From assembly GCA_002150815.3 (NCBI GenBank), contig NDFF03000018.1, positions 1 to 64,000 of the forward strand: a DNA stretch of 64,000 bases. Reading direction: 5' to 3'. The notes beneath the pieces were generated by a model, which saw only the letters and a program-made list of their open reading frames with translations, was not told the DNA's origin and ran no database searches. How positions within the stretch are numbered: position 1 is the stretch's first letter; the number at the start of each line of letters is the position of its first letter. Below, piece by piece: positions 10,577 to 23,013 of the stretch. The DNA comes from Grammothele lineata (taxonomy: Eukaryota > Basidiomycota > Agaricomycetes > Polyporales > Polyporaceae). Position numbers and translations under genes: made by a program.

Positions 10577-13253
10577 ATGTCGGTCTTTCTCCCCCTCGTC
10601 GATGACCTCAACGACGGTCCTCTTCTTACCGCGCTCGCCCGTGTAGCGCCTCTCCTACTTCCATCCATCTTCGACGATCCCTCATCACTTCCCCAAAATG
10701 CCGCACGTTACATCCTCTTTGACGACGAGTCATCTCAAGACCAAGTCATTGCTTCCCTCGACCACGGCGCGGATAAGGTTGTTTTGCCACTCGCTCTGGC
10801 AAAGGACCTCATAGGCCTGCTCCCCGAAGAAAGACTCATTCTCCTTCTGGACGTTGGGAATGTTTCTGCCGTTTCGGACAAAATTCGCAGCGGCGTCTCC
10901 GGGGTGCTCATTAAGACACCTTCGGTGGACGTAGACTTCATCGCATCCTTCTCGCGTTTCTTCTCCGGTGCGGCGGTCCATGTTCTTCCTACTTCATCGT
11001 CAGAGCCTCCCTCGCGGTCGACCATCCGCGGCCTGCAAGGCATCAACACCACGCTTGTAATCTCAACCTCCTTGCTCACCGCCGGCGACTCGGATAGCAA
11101 GCAAATTAACGTCGCAGACGCTTTCCTCGCTAGTATCGCATCGGACCGCAAAGATGGTCTCTTCCCTACCGTCGTCTCCTCTTTCCCCGACGGCGGCCGC
11201 ACGCTCGGCCTCGTCTACTCCTCACCCGAGTCCGTTAAGGCGAGCATCATGACCGGCAAGGGCGTCTACCAGTCCCGCAAGCATGGCCTTTGGCACAAGG
11301 GCGAGACGTCCGGCGCAACGCAGGACGTGGTTCACGTCCGCCTCGACTGTGACGCCGACGCACTCGAATTCCAGGTCGTCCAACATGGCGCAGGCTTCTG
11401 CCACCGCGAGCGCACGTCCTGCTTCGGAACCGGGGACCTGGCCGGGCTGGCTGCGCTCGAGCGTACCCTCCAAGCGCGCCTCGCCTCCGCCCCCGAAGGC
11501 TCGTACACTCGCAGGCTATTCAACGACCCCGCCCTGCTCAACTCTAAGATTATGGAAGAGGCGGATGAACTGTGCTGTGCGGCGACGAAGGAGGAGGTTG
11601 CGTTCGAAGCTGCGGACCTGCTCTACTTTGCTCTGACACGGTGCGTCGCAGCCGGCGTGAGCGTCGCGGATATCGAGCGTTCCCTCGATAACAAGGCGAA
11701 GAAGGTCACACGCAGGCCCGGTAACGCGAAGCCACAGTGGACTCAACAACAGGCCACGAACGGTGCCGAGCCTAGCAGCAGTGTGGTGACAGCAAGTGTG
11801 GAGGTCACAAAGGCCCCTGTTCATGTGCCAGTTCCAGTGGCCGTGGCCGACGCTGACGCCCCGATTCGCATGCGGAGTTACGACCTTGCGGCAACCACGC
11901 CTACCGAGCGCGCGCAGCTCCTCCGCCGGCCGGTGCTTAACTCTGGCGCAATGATCGCCAAAGTGAAGCCTATCGTCGACGACGTGCGGGTGCGGGGCGA
12001 CGCCGCGCTCCTCGAGCTCACCGCACGCTTCGACAAGGCCACGCTGGCCTCGCCGGTACTCCTTCCTCCCTTCGCCCCCGAGGCGACCGCGCTACCAGAC
12101 AATGTCCGCACCGCAATTGACGCCGCGTACGCCAACATCCGCACATTCCACGCCGCGCAGACTTCGGGGGAAACCCTGACAGTCGAGACTATGCCCGGCG
12201 TCGTTTGTTCCCGCTTTGCGCGCCCCATTGCGCGCGTCGGCCTCTACGTCCCGGGCGGCACCGCTATCCTGCCCTCGACGGCGCTCATGCTCGGGGTCCC
12301 CGCTCAAGTCGCAGGTTGTCGCGAGATCGTTCTCGCCACGCCCCCGCGGCCGGACGGCTCCGTCTCCCCCGAAGTGCTCTACGCCGCGCAGCTCGTGGGC
12401 GCAAGCGCCGTCCTTCGCGCGGGGGGTGCGCAAGCCGTCGCCGCGCTCGCGTACGGGACGGCGAGCGTGCCCAAGGTCGACAAGATCTTCGGTCCGGGCA
12501 ACCAGTGGGTGACGGCTGCGAAAATGCTGGTCCAGAACGACACGGATGCGCTCGTCGCGATCGACATGCCCGCGGGGCCCAGCGAGGTGCTCGTGATCGC
12601 GGACCGCACGGCGGTACCCGCGTTCGTCGCCGCAGACCTGCTCTCGCAGGCTGAGCACGGCGTTGACTCGCAGGTCGTACTCGTCGCGGTGGACCTGGCG
12701 GACACGCGGGTCGCAGAGATCGAGGCGGAGGTGGACCGACAAGCGCGCGCTCTCACCCGCGTGGACATTGTGCGCGAGTCGATCCCGAAGAGCATCATCA
12801 TCCGCGTGCGGACTATCGAGGAGGCCGTCGCGTTCTCGAACGATTACGCGCCCGAGCACCTCATCCTCCACCTCGAGGACGCTCCCGCGGTCGTCGCTGC
12901 GGTAGAGAACGCAGGCAGCGTCTTTGTCGGACCATATTCTCCGGAGAGGTATGTTTCTCTGCGGCGAGCGGTATTGTTGGGTGCGTGTTTGTCTAATCGA
13001 AGCACGTCCTTCCAGCTGCGGTGATTACGCCTCCGGCACCAACCACACCCTTCCCACCAACGGTTACGCACGTCAATTCAGTGGAGTCAACACGCTGTCC
13101 TTCCAGAAGCACATTACTTCACAGGAGGTTACCGCCGACGGACTGAAGGGTTTAGGGCCCATTGTGGCCACACTCGCAGACTGCGAGGGTCTGGACGCCC
13201 ACGCGAACGCCGTGCGCATACGCCTGCGTACCCTCGGCCAGCAGTCCTCATGA
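10577..13253 (+). CDS. HIS4: Trifunctional histidine biosynthesis protein (PRA-CH / PRA-PH / histidinol dehydrogenase)
   Basis: Carries out steps 2, 3 and the last two oxidations of histidine synthesis. Exons 10577-12948 and 13016-13253 (67-nt intron) give 869 residues, normal for the fungal fusion. Around residues 230-250 the cyclohydrolase shows [16 protein letters not shown], then [13 protein letters not shown]. The pyrophosphohydrolase has the EEADELCCA helix and AADLLYFAL (about 325-360). Histidinol dehydrogenase spans roughly 430-869 with [28 protein letters not shown] and DYAPEHLIL, the last carrying the conserved Glu-His pair. The intron splits [28 protein letters not shown] matches a natural N-terminus, so I chose 10577 over the upstream in-frame ATG at 10418. 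Its 3' end faces PDB1 across 199 bp. Confidence 0.95.
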
Positions 13254-13452
13254 TAACGGCTGCGCCCCGGGAAAGCGTAGAGACCACACAACACGCCAAG
13301 CAGAATCTGTAGAAAATATGTAGAGTAGCAGTGCAATGATAGCAACATGACCTGTAATATAAAGTCTAGACCCTCGTGACGCGCAACGGCACTCTACCAC
13401 ATCCTCTACCTGTGACCCCTACACACGCTCAACTGCGGCCAGCGCACCAAGC

Positions 13453-14834
13453 TTAGTTGCTCCGGTAGAGAGCACGCTTAGCAGCCTTGACAATGACGGG
13501 CGTGTCTGGGAACGTGAGGTTCTCGAGGTTGACGGCGTACTATTGACCCACCGTTAGTCAATATAGCACAGAAATATGAAGACGAAAGACGAACGGGAGT
13601 GGGGACATCAGCGCCGGTGACACGCTCGACGGGGGCGTCGAGGTAATCGAACGCCTCGCTCTCGACGATCTGCGCGCAAACCTCGCTGCCGACGCCGAAC
13701 GCGGGGAAGCCGCCCTCGACGATGACGACGCGGTTCGTCTTCTTGAGCGACGCCTTGATAGTCTCGATGTCAAGGGGGCGGATGGAACGCAGGTTGACGA
13801 CCTCGGCCTTGATACCCTCCTTAGCGAGCTCGTCGGCGGCCTCGATCGAGTGGCCGACCATCTTGCTGTGCGCGATGATGGTCACGTCACTGCCCTCGCG
13901 CTCGATCTTAGCCTTGCCGATGGGTAGGATGAACTCGTCGGACATGGCCTCGGCGGACATGGGGAAGGTAACGCCGTACATCAACTCGTTTTCGAGGACA
14001 ACGACGGGATTAGGGTCACGGATGGCCGCCTGTTGACTTCTTTAGACAGGTGTATATTTACGTCACCGACAATAACACTTGCCTTCAACAAACCCTTGCA
14101 GTCCTCCGCACTCCAAGGGCTGACGACCTTCAGGCCGGGGATCTGACCGTACCAGGACGCGTAGTCTTGTGAGTGCTGGGCGGCAACACCAGCGGCAGCA
14201 CCATTGGGACCACGGAAGACGATGGGACAGGGAAGGACGCCGCCGGACATGTAATGGGTCTTCGCGGCAGAGTTGACGATCTGGTCAATGGCCTGCATCG
14301 CGAAGTTGAAGGTCATGAACTCGCAACTGAATGACGCAGAACGATCAGCTAGTCTCGAAAGATGAAGTAGAGAGAGAATGAGACCCACATTGGACGGAGA
14401 CCACCGAAGGCAGCGCCGATAGCGAGACCAGCGAAGCCCATCTCAGTAATGGGAGTGTCGACGACCCGCTTCTCACCAAACTTGTCGAGGAGGCCCTTGG
14501 TGACCTATACGTGTGCCATAAGCAGGTGGTAAGGCATAGCACAACACATATACGTACCTTGTATGCACCATTGTACCGCGCGACTTCCTCACCAAGGATG
14601 AAGACCTTCTCGTCCCGCAACATCTCCTCCTCCATAGCAGAGTTCAGCGCCTCTCGGACGGTCATCTGAACGCGGACAATGAATGACTGAACACGAGCAT
14701 TGGCTGAGGTCTAGGCGTACCGTATGCTCGCTCTGGGTCGCATACCCGCGCGCAAGGCGCGCAGCGACTGGCCGCACAGACCGGGCGGTGCGGAGGGCGG
14801 GGGCGAATCGAGAGATGGCGGCGCGGGTGGCCAT
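13453..14834 (-). CDS. PDB1: Pyruvate dehydrogenase E1 component, beta subunit
   Basis: Beta chain of the thiamine-diphosphate E1 heterotetramer in the mitochondrial matrix, which feeds acetyl-CoA to the TCA cycle. The N-terminus is an Arg/Ala-rich transit peptide ([28 protein letters not shown]). It is followed by [88 protein letters not shown] and VLENELMYG. The C-terminal transketolase domain has the RSIRPLD motif and ends ALYRSN. At least five introns are needed. All segments are in order with no break. Convergent with HIS4 and divergent from the SDR gene at 15099. Confidence 0.95.
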
Positions 14835-15098
14835 GTCTTTTGGTCGGCGTGCGGCGGCGTCGGGGGGCGGGGAGGATGGTAGAGGGCAGAGGGAGAAGAC
14901 GGCTCAGGCCGAGTTTTGGTGGGGGGTGGTGAGGTGGCTCGAGCTTCGGACGCGGTCGGGACGCGGGCAGAATTTGCGAAGCGCCCGCTGCCGCCGCGCC
15001 CCAAAGGTTCTCACCCTCCCAGTCATCCGAGCCGTCGTCCCACTCGCAGCCTATCGCACGACCGTCTCTGCCTCTTTCCGCTGTCCGCTCGAACTCCC

Positions 15099-16093
15099 AT
15101 GGCGCTGAAGCCCACCGTCCTGCTTACCGGCGCGTCCAAGTGCATATATCGCCCACTATCGCACAGTCGCCGTTTCGGTCGCTAATCTCTGGCTGCAGAG
15201 GCCTTGGTTTCGCGATTGCGAAGCTGCTCCTCGGGACGTTCAACGCAAACGTCATCGCACTGTCGCGATCCCGTGGCCCTGATCTGCAGGGCTTGGTGGA
15301 CGCGCACGGAGAGTCTCTATTGGCGCTAGAATGCGATGTGTGCGTACCCATCAGCGCCTTGTCCGGAGGGAATCTCCTGAGAATCGTAGTTCCGATGCCG
15401 CTGCCGTCCGCACTGCTGTATCTCGGGGGGTGGAGAAATACAAGGGACTGGACGGCGTCATTCTCAATGCGGGTCAGCTCGAGCCGTTGGGCAGCATCGC
15501 GTCTGAGGACGTGAGCGTCGAGCAGTGGAAGCAGCACTTCGACGTCAACTTTTTCTCGCTGATCACGGCGCTGCGCGCGACGCTGCCCGAGCTGCGCAAG
15601 AGCTCGCGAGGCGGACGGGTCGTGTTCATGAGCTCCGGGGCAGCGACGGGCAACATCCCGACCTGGGGCGCATACAACGCGGGCAAGGCTGCGATGAACA
15701 GCCTGTGCAGGTGAATCCGTCTCGTCCTCCTTGCGCGCGGGGCGCCCGTTGACGCTTCTTGTCGAGGACGATCGCGCGCGAGGAGCCCGGGGTGACGTTC
15801 GTTGCATTACGCCCGGGGATGGTCAACACCTCGGTACGCCGTCACACTCCGACCCTTGCCGTCTCGTCTCACCTCGCGAACAGATGCAAACGCTCCTGCG
15901 GGACAAGGGGCCGTCGGTGATGCCCCCGGACGCAGTCAAGACATTCATCGACGTGCACGCCAAGGGCGAGCTGGTCGACCCTTACGACGCGGGACACGTC
16001 GCCGCTGCGCTCGCGCTGCAGGCCCCGCAGTCGCTCTCGGGCGCGTTTGTGAACTGGGCCGGTGACGAGTGCAAGGACTTCCGGAGAAAGTGA
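15099..16093 (+). CDS. Short-chain dehydrogenase/reductase
   Basis: NAD(P)-dependent classical SDR, YIR035C/IRC24-like by overall look. The N-terminus MALKPTVLLTGAS joins RGLGFAIAKLLL across an intron to form the TGASRGLG Rossmann motif. Then come ECD and NRSSDAAAV across a 45-nt intron, LDGVILNAG, and the active site Ser (FMSSGAATG) with YNAGKAAMN (YxxxK). A further intron leads to REEPGVTFVALRPGMVNTS, and the last exon starts MQTLLRDKGPS and ends DECKDFRRK. All catalytic residues are present. The substrate cannot be told from sequence. It lies 235 bp upstream of an amidohydrolase on the same strand. Confidence 0.85.
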
Positions 16094-16328
16094 GGAGCGT
16101 GTGGGGAGCCGAAGTCCGTAGAGCAGAGGCCTGTGCTTGTATGACGCGTACAGAACCTATCGAGATTCTCGCTACTCGCTCGGGCTTGTGCTTCCTGTCC
16201 GGACTTACCGCCCTGCGCCTTGCTCCAAGACGCGTGCCCGACGCGCGGTGAGCTCGCCGTTCCTTCACTCTCTCGCCCTCTACTCACTCACCTCGGCTCA
16301 CTCACCTCGATCCCGTAGCACGCTACCC

Positions 16329-17534
16329 ATGCCACCGCGCATCGACATCCACCACCACATCTTCCCTCCTTGGCTCGACAAGGCCGCAGCCAGCGCAGAC
16401 GTCGGCTTCAAGACTCCACCCGAGAACCTCCCATGGACCCCCGAGGTCAGCCTTCGTGCCATGGACCGCCTCGCAGTTGACCTCGCTGTGCTCTCCTACC
16501 CCGCCGGCATGCCAGGGGGGCCCCCGTCCGAGGCCAACCGTGCTGCCGCGCGCAAATGCAACGAGTATGCCGCCCAGATATGCGCGGACCACCCGGATCG
16601 GTTCGCGTTCTTCGCTTGCGCACCCAACCTGCTCGACGTCGACGGTGCGTGCGCAGTCACGGCGTGCTCTTTTGCCGATCCGGGCTCTTCTTGTTTACCT
16701 GCAAAGGGTGCGTGCAGGGGCGATTCACGAGATCCGTTTCGCGATGGACGACCTCCATGCCGCCGGCATCAGCCTTCCCTCCATGTACGGTCAGGGCCTC
16801 TCCGCTAGTGCGTCTCTAGTCGTACAGGGCAGAAGGAAGACCTCTGAGTACCCACAGAGTACATCGCCGACGACCTGTTCGATCCGGTGTGGGAGGAACT
16901 AGACAAGCGTGCCGCCGTCGTCTTCTTGCACGGCGCGCAGGTCCCGTCGTCCACGCCGCGCCCGCACGCCTTCCTCGGCATCCCGATCACCGAAGTACGC
17001 TCTCACGCATTCTACAGGTTCTCCGAGATCGAGCGAGAGAGCGCCGCTGACGCACCACAGCAGGTGCCCAACGAAACCTTCAAGGCCGCCGCGCAGCTCG
17101 TCGTCTCAGGCAAGAAGCGTCGGTATCCGAACGTCCGGATCGTCCTCGCGCACCTCGGCGGGAGCACACCGTTCCTCGCTCCGCGTGTCGCAGTGCTCGC
17201 ACGACACATGGGCTGTCCCCTGGCCTGCGAGGAAGTACTGCGAGACTTCAAGAGCTTCTACTTCGACACCGCCCTGAGCGCTGACCCGACGACGCTCGCG
17301 GCCATGAAAACGTTCGTTGGCAGTGATCGTATTCTCTATGGTACTGATTTTCCAGGTAAGCTGAGAGGTGCGGCGGGGACAACCGTCAACTCGCTTACTT
17401 CCGCAACGACTGTAGCTGTCAGCGTCGAAATGGTGGAATGGTTCACGAAAAACTGCGAAGAGTTCTTCGCCGCGGATCAGGTATCCTCGGAGCGGGTGAA
17501 CGGTGGGAACGCACAAGCTCTGCTGCGTCTATAA
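16329..17534 (+). CDS. ACMSD-type amidohydrolase (Amidohydro_2)
   Basis: TIM-barrel metal-dependent hydrolase/decarboxylase, related to aminocarboxymuconate-semialdehyde, 6-methylsalicylate and gamma-resorcylate decarboxylases. The N-terminal IDIHHHIFPP carries metal-binding His residues. YGQGLSAKYIADDLFDPVW forms across an intron starting at about 16808. VVFLHGAQVPSSTPRPHAF and VLAHLGGSTPF supply further His ligands, and ILYGTDFP the metal/catalytic Asp. The final exon ends NAQALLRL. There are about five introns. The frame is intact, so it is probably active, most likely on a small aromatic acid (inference). The substrate is unknown. Confidence 0.85.
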
Positions 17535-18402
17535 TGTATACTATGCGCTTCTGTCACACGGGGCAGATTAACACAACGACGCTCATGTTCTCATGTCTGT
17601 TACTTGCTTCTTTGCCTATCGGCGATCGGGTACACCTGTTCAGGAGCGTATAGGGTGTGGCAGGAAGCAATGACGCTGCACAGGCTCTCCCCCACCCTCG
17701 TCGGCGACTTGTTACCCCGCCCGGTGCAGTCGAGGGCACTGAAGAGGCTTCTTGCGAAATCCGGATAGAAGCAGCGGGGTCTCGGCCGGCTTGCGGAGAG
17801 GGCAGTGTTTCATAGCATGTACGCATGCGTTGCTGTAGCGTTCTGTCGACGCTTACGGAGTTCTGGGACATGAGTCCGGATATCCACTAAAGTAGCGGCC
17901 CAATCCTGTCTTCTCGAACGCCCGCCCTGCATCCTTCGAAAGGGCCTCAAAGTCACTGCTTGGTGGAGACCGCAGCACGCCAGCATATGAGCGGCCGCGA
18001 CACGCTGTGGAAGCAGTAGGGCACGCTACGAGACGTCCTCATGGAGACCGCGTTGTCCGAAGCCTAAGCCCGCATACGCAGAATTGACCTATTAAAGTCT
18101 CATACTGGGAGGTCTCGATAGCGATGAGACACGTGGAGCCTATGCAACAATCTATCTAAGAGGTACATTATAGTCTTTCGAGCGTATGCAAAGGTGATTA
18201 AACCAACGACGACAACGTCATGACAGGAGACAACCTGACCTTGTCCAAGATCTTGCTAAGGCGACGAAACGTGACAGGGTATACGTATTAAGCAGTGGAG
18301 GCTGCTATGATATGCTATAGCGTCTGATATATGCATCGATGTGTCGTGGTCGGTCGTACCGAGGCGTCGGAAGCGTCGATATAACTAGTCATAATCCAAG
18401 CA
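17535..18402. other. Intergenic, convergent tails
   Basis: About 870 bp between the 3' ends of the amidohydrolase (+) and the alpha/beta hydrolase (-). No open frame with coding character, no RNA gene recognised. Confidence 0.5.
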
Positions 18403-20436
18403 TCAGTTTTCTTCCCGCAGCCATTTGAGGATCTCTTTCTGGAACGGCGAGATGGAGAGCAGTGACTCCCCGTGGTGGCCGTTAGGGTCGAACCGAAGAC
18501 CCTTCCGGACCCCGTGAGACGTAAGGTATCTCCGAACGCGCTGAGGACGGTGGTCGTCAGTACTGTTGCGGGCGATCGAGCTAGACCTTATCAAAGCAGA
18601 ACTGACATGGGCATCTATGATCGAGTCCTTGCCTCCGAGCACAAAGAGCGTCTTTTTGGGATCTCTAGCGTGCGGGATCTCCTCGTACCATAGCGCATTC
18701 GAGGACCAGTCAAAGTGGCGTTGAAGGAAGTTGGCAACCCCGAGCTCAGTACCGACGAAGTACTTGATGACTAGATCCAGGCCCTACGTGACGAGACAAG
18801 TTAGACCAGCGGCATTGCACGGCGATAATTAACGCACATTCGCGCACGGGCGGTAGATGAAGTTATAACACAGGTCTGTGGGCCTCCTCGTCAGCGATGC
18901 TCCAGTAGACCGTCAGTCGACACGGACCTCCTTCCCAAGAGCAAAATGTGACGGGATCAACGAAACATGAACGAGTCACGATGCTGGAGTGCGCTTTCAA
19001 CAGCCACGCGTGTCCGAAGGAACCGCTACAGGAGTTTCAGTCGATCATCGATCAGTGGCCGCGGACAGACGTCGAACAACAGCGAGTGCTTACTTCGAAT
19101 GACTCAACATAGTGACACCCGTGTTAGCCGGCTTACTCGCAGATTTTGACGCTTCCGAATCAGAGGTGTCCGATGACGAGTCGTTCAACTGAGCCCAACC
19201 GAGCTCCTCGATCAGTTCGGCGAGGTGTTGAGTCATCTCGTGTCTACCCATCGGACGCAGGTAACGAGGGTGGAGGAGTTCCTGGCTGACATGGGGGAGC
19301 AACGGAACGAGGATGGGATGTTCCGGAAGCGCCACGAAGAGGTGCTGGATCCACCGGCGGTATTGGGTCAAACCCAGACCCAGGCCGTGCATGAAGACGA
19401 CGGGACGAGGGCCCGTGGTGGCGTTCCATCCCGCGGGAACACGTAGAACATACCTGAGCGCATGTTCGTCAGTTCTGGGAACTCCAGACGTAACTACCCC
19501 GGAACTCACTCGAGGTCCTTGTAAGTAGCGACCTTCGCGTTCCATCGCGTCTGAAGACGCCGACGAATGATGGTGTTACTGACGGCAACTCCAGCATACC
19601 ACACGAACGGACGCCATGCAATCTTGACGGGATCAAGGGTGAGGAGCAGAGGTGTAGCTGCGGGATTAGACCCTTCAGGAATTGCGACGCCCGCACGGAG
19701 TTCAATTAACTGGATGACTTCCTGGAGGGCGTTCCGCTCGTGCTCGGTAACGTTGTCTATGCCGGGAAAGGGAGCGTTAAAAATGGACCAGTAGAGCCAG
19801 CTGTACATTTCGTGCTTCTTGATAGCAGACCAAGGGACCTTGTTGAACCTGTCGTGCACTGGCCTCAGCGGTCCGAAGATGCGTACACAGACACTGAACA
19901 CACTCACCAGGTCCTCAGGTAGTTCCTAAAATCTACAGCTCTGGGGTCATCAAACTGCAACGCCGTGATAGCCTCGGCGGGGCTTCCGGGTCGGTCGACG
20001 TCCAGGGTCTCTTCATCGTAGCCATCGTCAGGTAAAGCAGCAAGGCCAGACTGCAGGACACGGTGCAGTGCGGCACGGAGCTGACGGAGATCGCCTGGGC
20101 CATTTGGGCTGGGACGGGACACGAAAGAGGCGAGGTTGTAGTGATACACGCTGAAGAAAACCTTAACGTAGAATAAATGAGATAAGGGATGCATTGACGG
20201 CAGCGGTCACTGGGTCTGACCTCACAGAGAGCGAGCGAGAACAGGCACCAGCCCTTCCACGTGAAGGCCCATATTGAGCCTGTATGCAACGTGTAGATGA
20301 CGTAGCCCCAGGCGAGAGGTACTATGGACCAGACGGGCGCGACAGCGATGAGGAGGACGAGATAGAAGGTAAGGTCGCGTCTAGGCGGAGCGTGGAGGGC
20401 CTCCGCGAGGGCCGGACCGAGCTTGTCGTGGGCCAT
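18403..20436 (-). CDS. Membrane-anchored alpha/beta hydrolase
   Basis: The N-terminus has hydrophobic segments LTFYLVLLIAVAPVWSIVPL and WAFTWKGWCLFSLAL, suggesting one or two membrane spans. A helical region follows (FNKVPWSAIKKHEMYSWLYW..), then the hydrolase fold: RPVVFMHGLGLGLTQY (HG oxyanion region), PHVSQELLHPRYL, and a nucleophile elbow LSHSNGSFGHAW reconstructed across an intron (19112-19047 area). The acid is in FVLGGKDSIIDA and the His in FDPNGHHGESLL. The triad is therefore complete. There are about seven introns. It resembles the large group of fungal integral-membrane esterase/lipase-like proteins, substrate unknown. The stop at 18403 follows KEILKWLREEN. Confidence 0.85.
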
Positions 20437-21089
20437 TGTGCGGGGTGCTGGGCGGCGGGCGGCGGGGGTATGAGACTGTCGACGCCGACTTAAAGGAGCG
20501 GTGGGCCGCGACGACGGCTCAAACCCGTGAGGAGGCCGCGGCGAGCGAAGGGGATCAGACGGGGATGTTGTGGGGAGATGGCCTCGGGCTCACTGGCAGC
20601 CAGCGGCAGCCTCTAGATCTGGCGGACATTTGTGCGTGGGCGCCTGCGGGTCGTCGTTCCTGGCCGCCGCCTGGCGAAATCATGCGACATTCCACTGAAT
20701 CCAGCCGCGGCCCTCCGCGCGGTCATGCGAGTCTTCTCGCGGCCATCGACGCGTACGTACGTGTGCGTACGCGCCGACGAGTGGTTACATATATACACGC
20801 CGTGTCTGCCCTAGACCAGGACGGCGATTCGGCCGCTGTGCCCGCCCTCCTGCCCGACGTCGGCGTCGGCGTGCGACCGGGCGTTGTCGGGCGGTTGGCG
20901 CGGACCGGGGAGGTCGCCGCGGCGAATGCCATGCATTGGCTGCCATGTGGGCGATGACGCTCTGCCCATCACGGACCAAACCGCGATTCGGCCGTCACCT
21001 CCTCAACGTTTTCTTCCTCTGTCTCGTTCTCCCGCCCTTCCACCCCATCCTACTCGCCCTCGTCTCTGGAGGAACAGGTGTACCACACC
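20437..21089. other. Divergent intergenic region, hydrolase / IDH1
   Basis: 650 bp containing both promoters. A run acatatataca near 20788-20798 could act as a TATA element but is about 300 bp or more from either start. No gene seen. Confidence 0.4.
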
Positions 21090-22778
21090 ATGATCCGCAA
21101 CGCCCTCGCCTCTGCCGTTCGCCCTGCGCTCAACGCCGTATGTTTCGCGTTTGCTCCCAATCCGCCTCATTTCCGACAGTTTTCCTCCAGAGGTCTGCGA
21201 CCACCCTCTCCGCTGGCTTCCCCAAGGTCACACAGAGGGTGCGCATTTCGTTCATTTCGTGTAGGTTAGAGGCAAATCTAAGCTAACTGCGCGCACACAG
21301 CTCCCCACCAAGTACGGCGGTGTCTACACCGTATGTCTCGTGCCAGCGTACCCATCTTCGCATGTCCTCAATCGTCTCTTTAGGTTACCCTCATTCCCGG
21401 AGATGGTATTGGTAACGAGATTACCGACTCCGTCAAGGAGATCTTTGAGTATGTCAACGCTCCCATTGAGTGGGAGCAGTACAACGTCTCTGGTATGTCC
21501 TCCGAGGGCGAGGTTCTCTTCAAGCAGGCTATGGAGAGTTTGAGGCGCAACCGTGTTGGTCTTAAGGGTGCGTCGTTCTCGTACATTTGCTGAGCCAAGA
21601 CATGCCAATCCTCTCATGCTTGTCTCCTAGGCATTCTCTTCACGCCCATCTCCCAGTCCGGTCACATCTCGTGGAACGTGGCTATGCGCCAGCAGCTCGA
21701 CATCTACGCGTCGGTCGTCCTTTGCAAGTCCCTCCCTGGTTTCTCTACCCGCCACAACAACGTCGACTTCGCCATCATTCGTGAAAACACTGAGGGCGAG
21801 TACTCTGGACTTGAGCACCAGAGCTACCCTGGTGTCGTCGAGAGTTTGAAGGTCTCTACTCGGGCGAAGGCGGAGCGCATTTGCCGCTTCGCGTTTGATT
21901 TCGCGCTCAAGAACAACCGTAAGGTGTGTTTTGCGCTTCACGGCCGGCTCGCATTCGGACTCGTTCGGCTAACTAATCTTATCGCACGTGTGCAGAAAGT
22001 CACTTGCGTCCACAAGGCGAACATCATGAAGCTTGGTGACGGCCTCTTCCTCAACACCTTCCGCCGCGTGGCTGAGGACTACAAGAGCACCGGCATTGAG
22101 TACAATGACATGATCGTCGATAACACGTGAGTTGCATGCCGCGTCTTTGCGGCCGTTCCCCTAGCTAACCTACACAAAACTCAGTTCCATGCAGCTCGTC
22201 GCGCGTCCGACCCAGTTCGACGTGATGGTCATGCCTAACCTGTACGGCGCCATCGTGTCCAACATCGGCGCTGCGCTCGTCGGTGGCCCTGGCATCGTGC
22301 CCGGCTGCAACGTTGGCAGGGTCGGTGTTTCCCGTGTGCTGATCCGTGCCAAGCGTTGTGTTTTAACTCCCGACCTTCCTCCCTGCAGGAGTATGCGCTC
22401 TTTGAGCCCGGTTGCCGCCACGTCGCCCAGGATATCATGGGCACCAACCGCGCCAACCCCGCGGCGATGATCCTCAGCGCGACCATGATGCTCAGGCACC
22501 TTGGGTACGTCTCATACCGAGGCAGTGAACGTGACGAGCACGAACTGATACACAGCCCGGACGCGCAGGCTCGACCACCTCGCGAACAGCATCGCGAGCG
22601 CGACGTTCGACGTCATTAACGACGGCAGCGTCCGCACTGCCGACATGGGCGGTAAGCGTTCATTAATCTCTTGCCATCGCGAAGTTTGCAGCCGCTCATA
22701 TGTGTTTCTGTCTTCTCACACACAGGCTCCGCGACAACCTCTGACTTCACCGCTGCCGTTATCAAAAACCTCAATTAG
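21090..22778 (+). CDS. IDH1: NAD-dependent isocitrate dehydrogenase, subunit 1
   Basis: Mitochondrial TCA-cycle enzyme, regulatory-type subunit of the IDH1/IDH2 octamer. The ATG at 21090 opens a transit peptide ([16 protein letters not shown], then [16 protein letters not shown] after an intron). The enzyme core shows [88 protein letters not shown] and [16 protein letters not shown]. It ends [12 protein letters not shown]. The match to subunit 1 rather than 2 rests on the [13 protein letters not shown] segment and the small residues in the isocitrate-binding loop (VSGMSSEGE). There are about nine introns, each with good borders. The frame is intact. Confidence 0.93.
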
Positions 22779-23013
22779 ACCGCCGTGACCGTCTCCTTGA
22801 ATAGAGTGTGCGGGCGTGGTAGTGTTTTCGGGATGGGGCCAACGGAGCGGTAGCGCAGGGTGGAATTACATGGGTCTCCTAATGTAGACGTAGTGTACAG
22901 TCGCGCTAACGTATGATATCCCGCCCTTATTGGGCAGGCTCTCCGAGCATTCGTGGGTGCACCGAACACCGTAACCGCCGGCGCTCCGGACGGGTGTATT
23001 TAGCTGGAGAAGC

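Noticed and set aside
12092..12871. 259-codon minus-strand frame within HIS4
   Set aside because: Antisense to the histidinol dehydrogenase domain. No family features.
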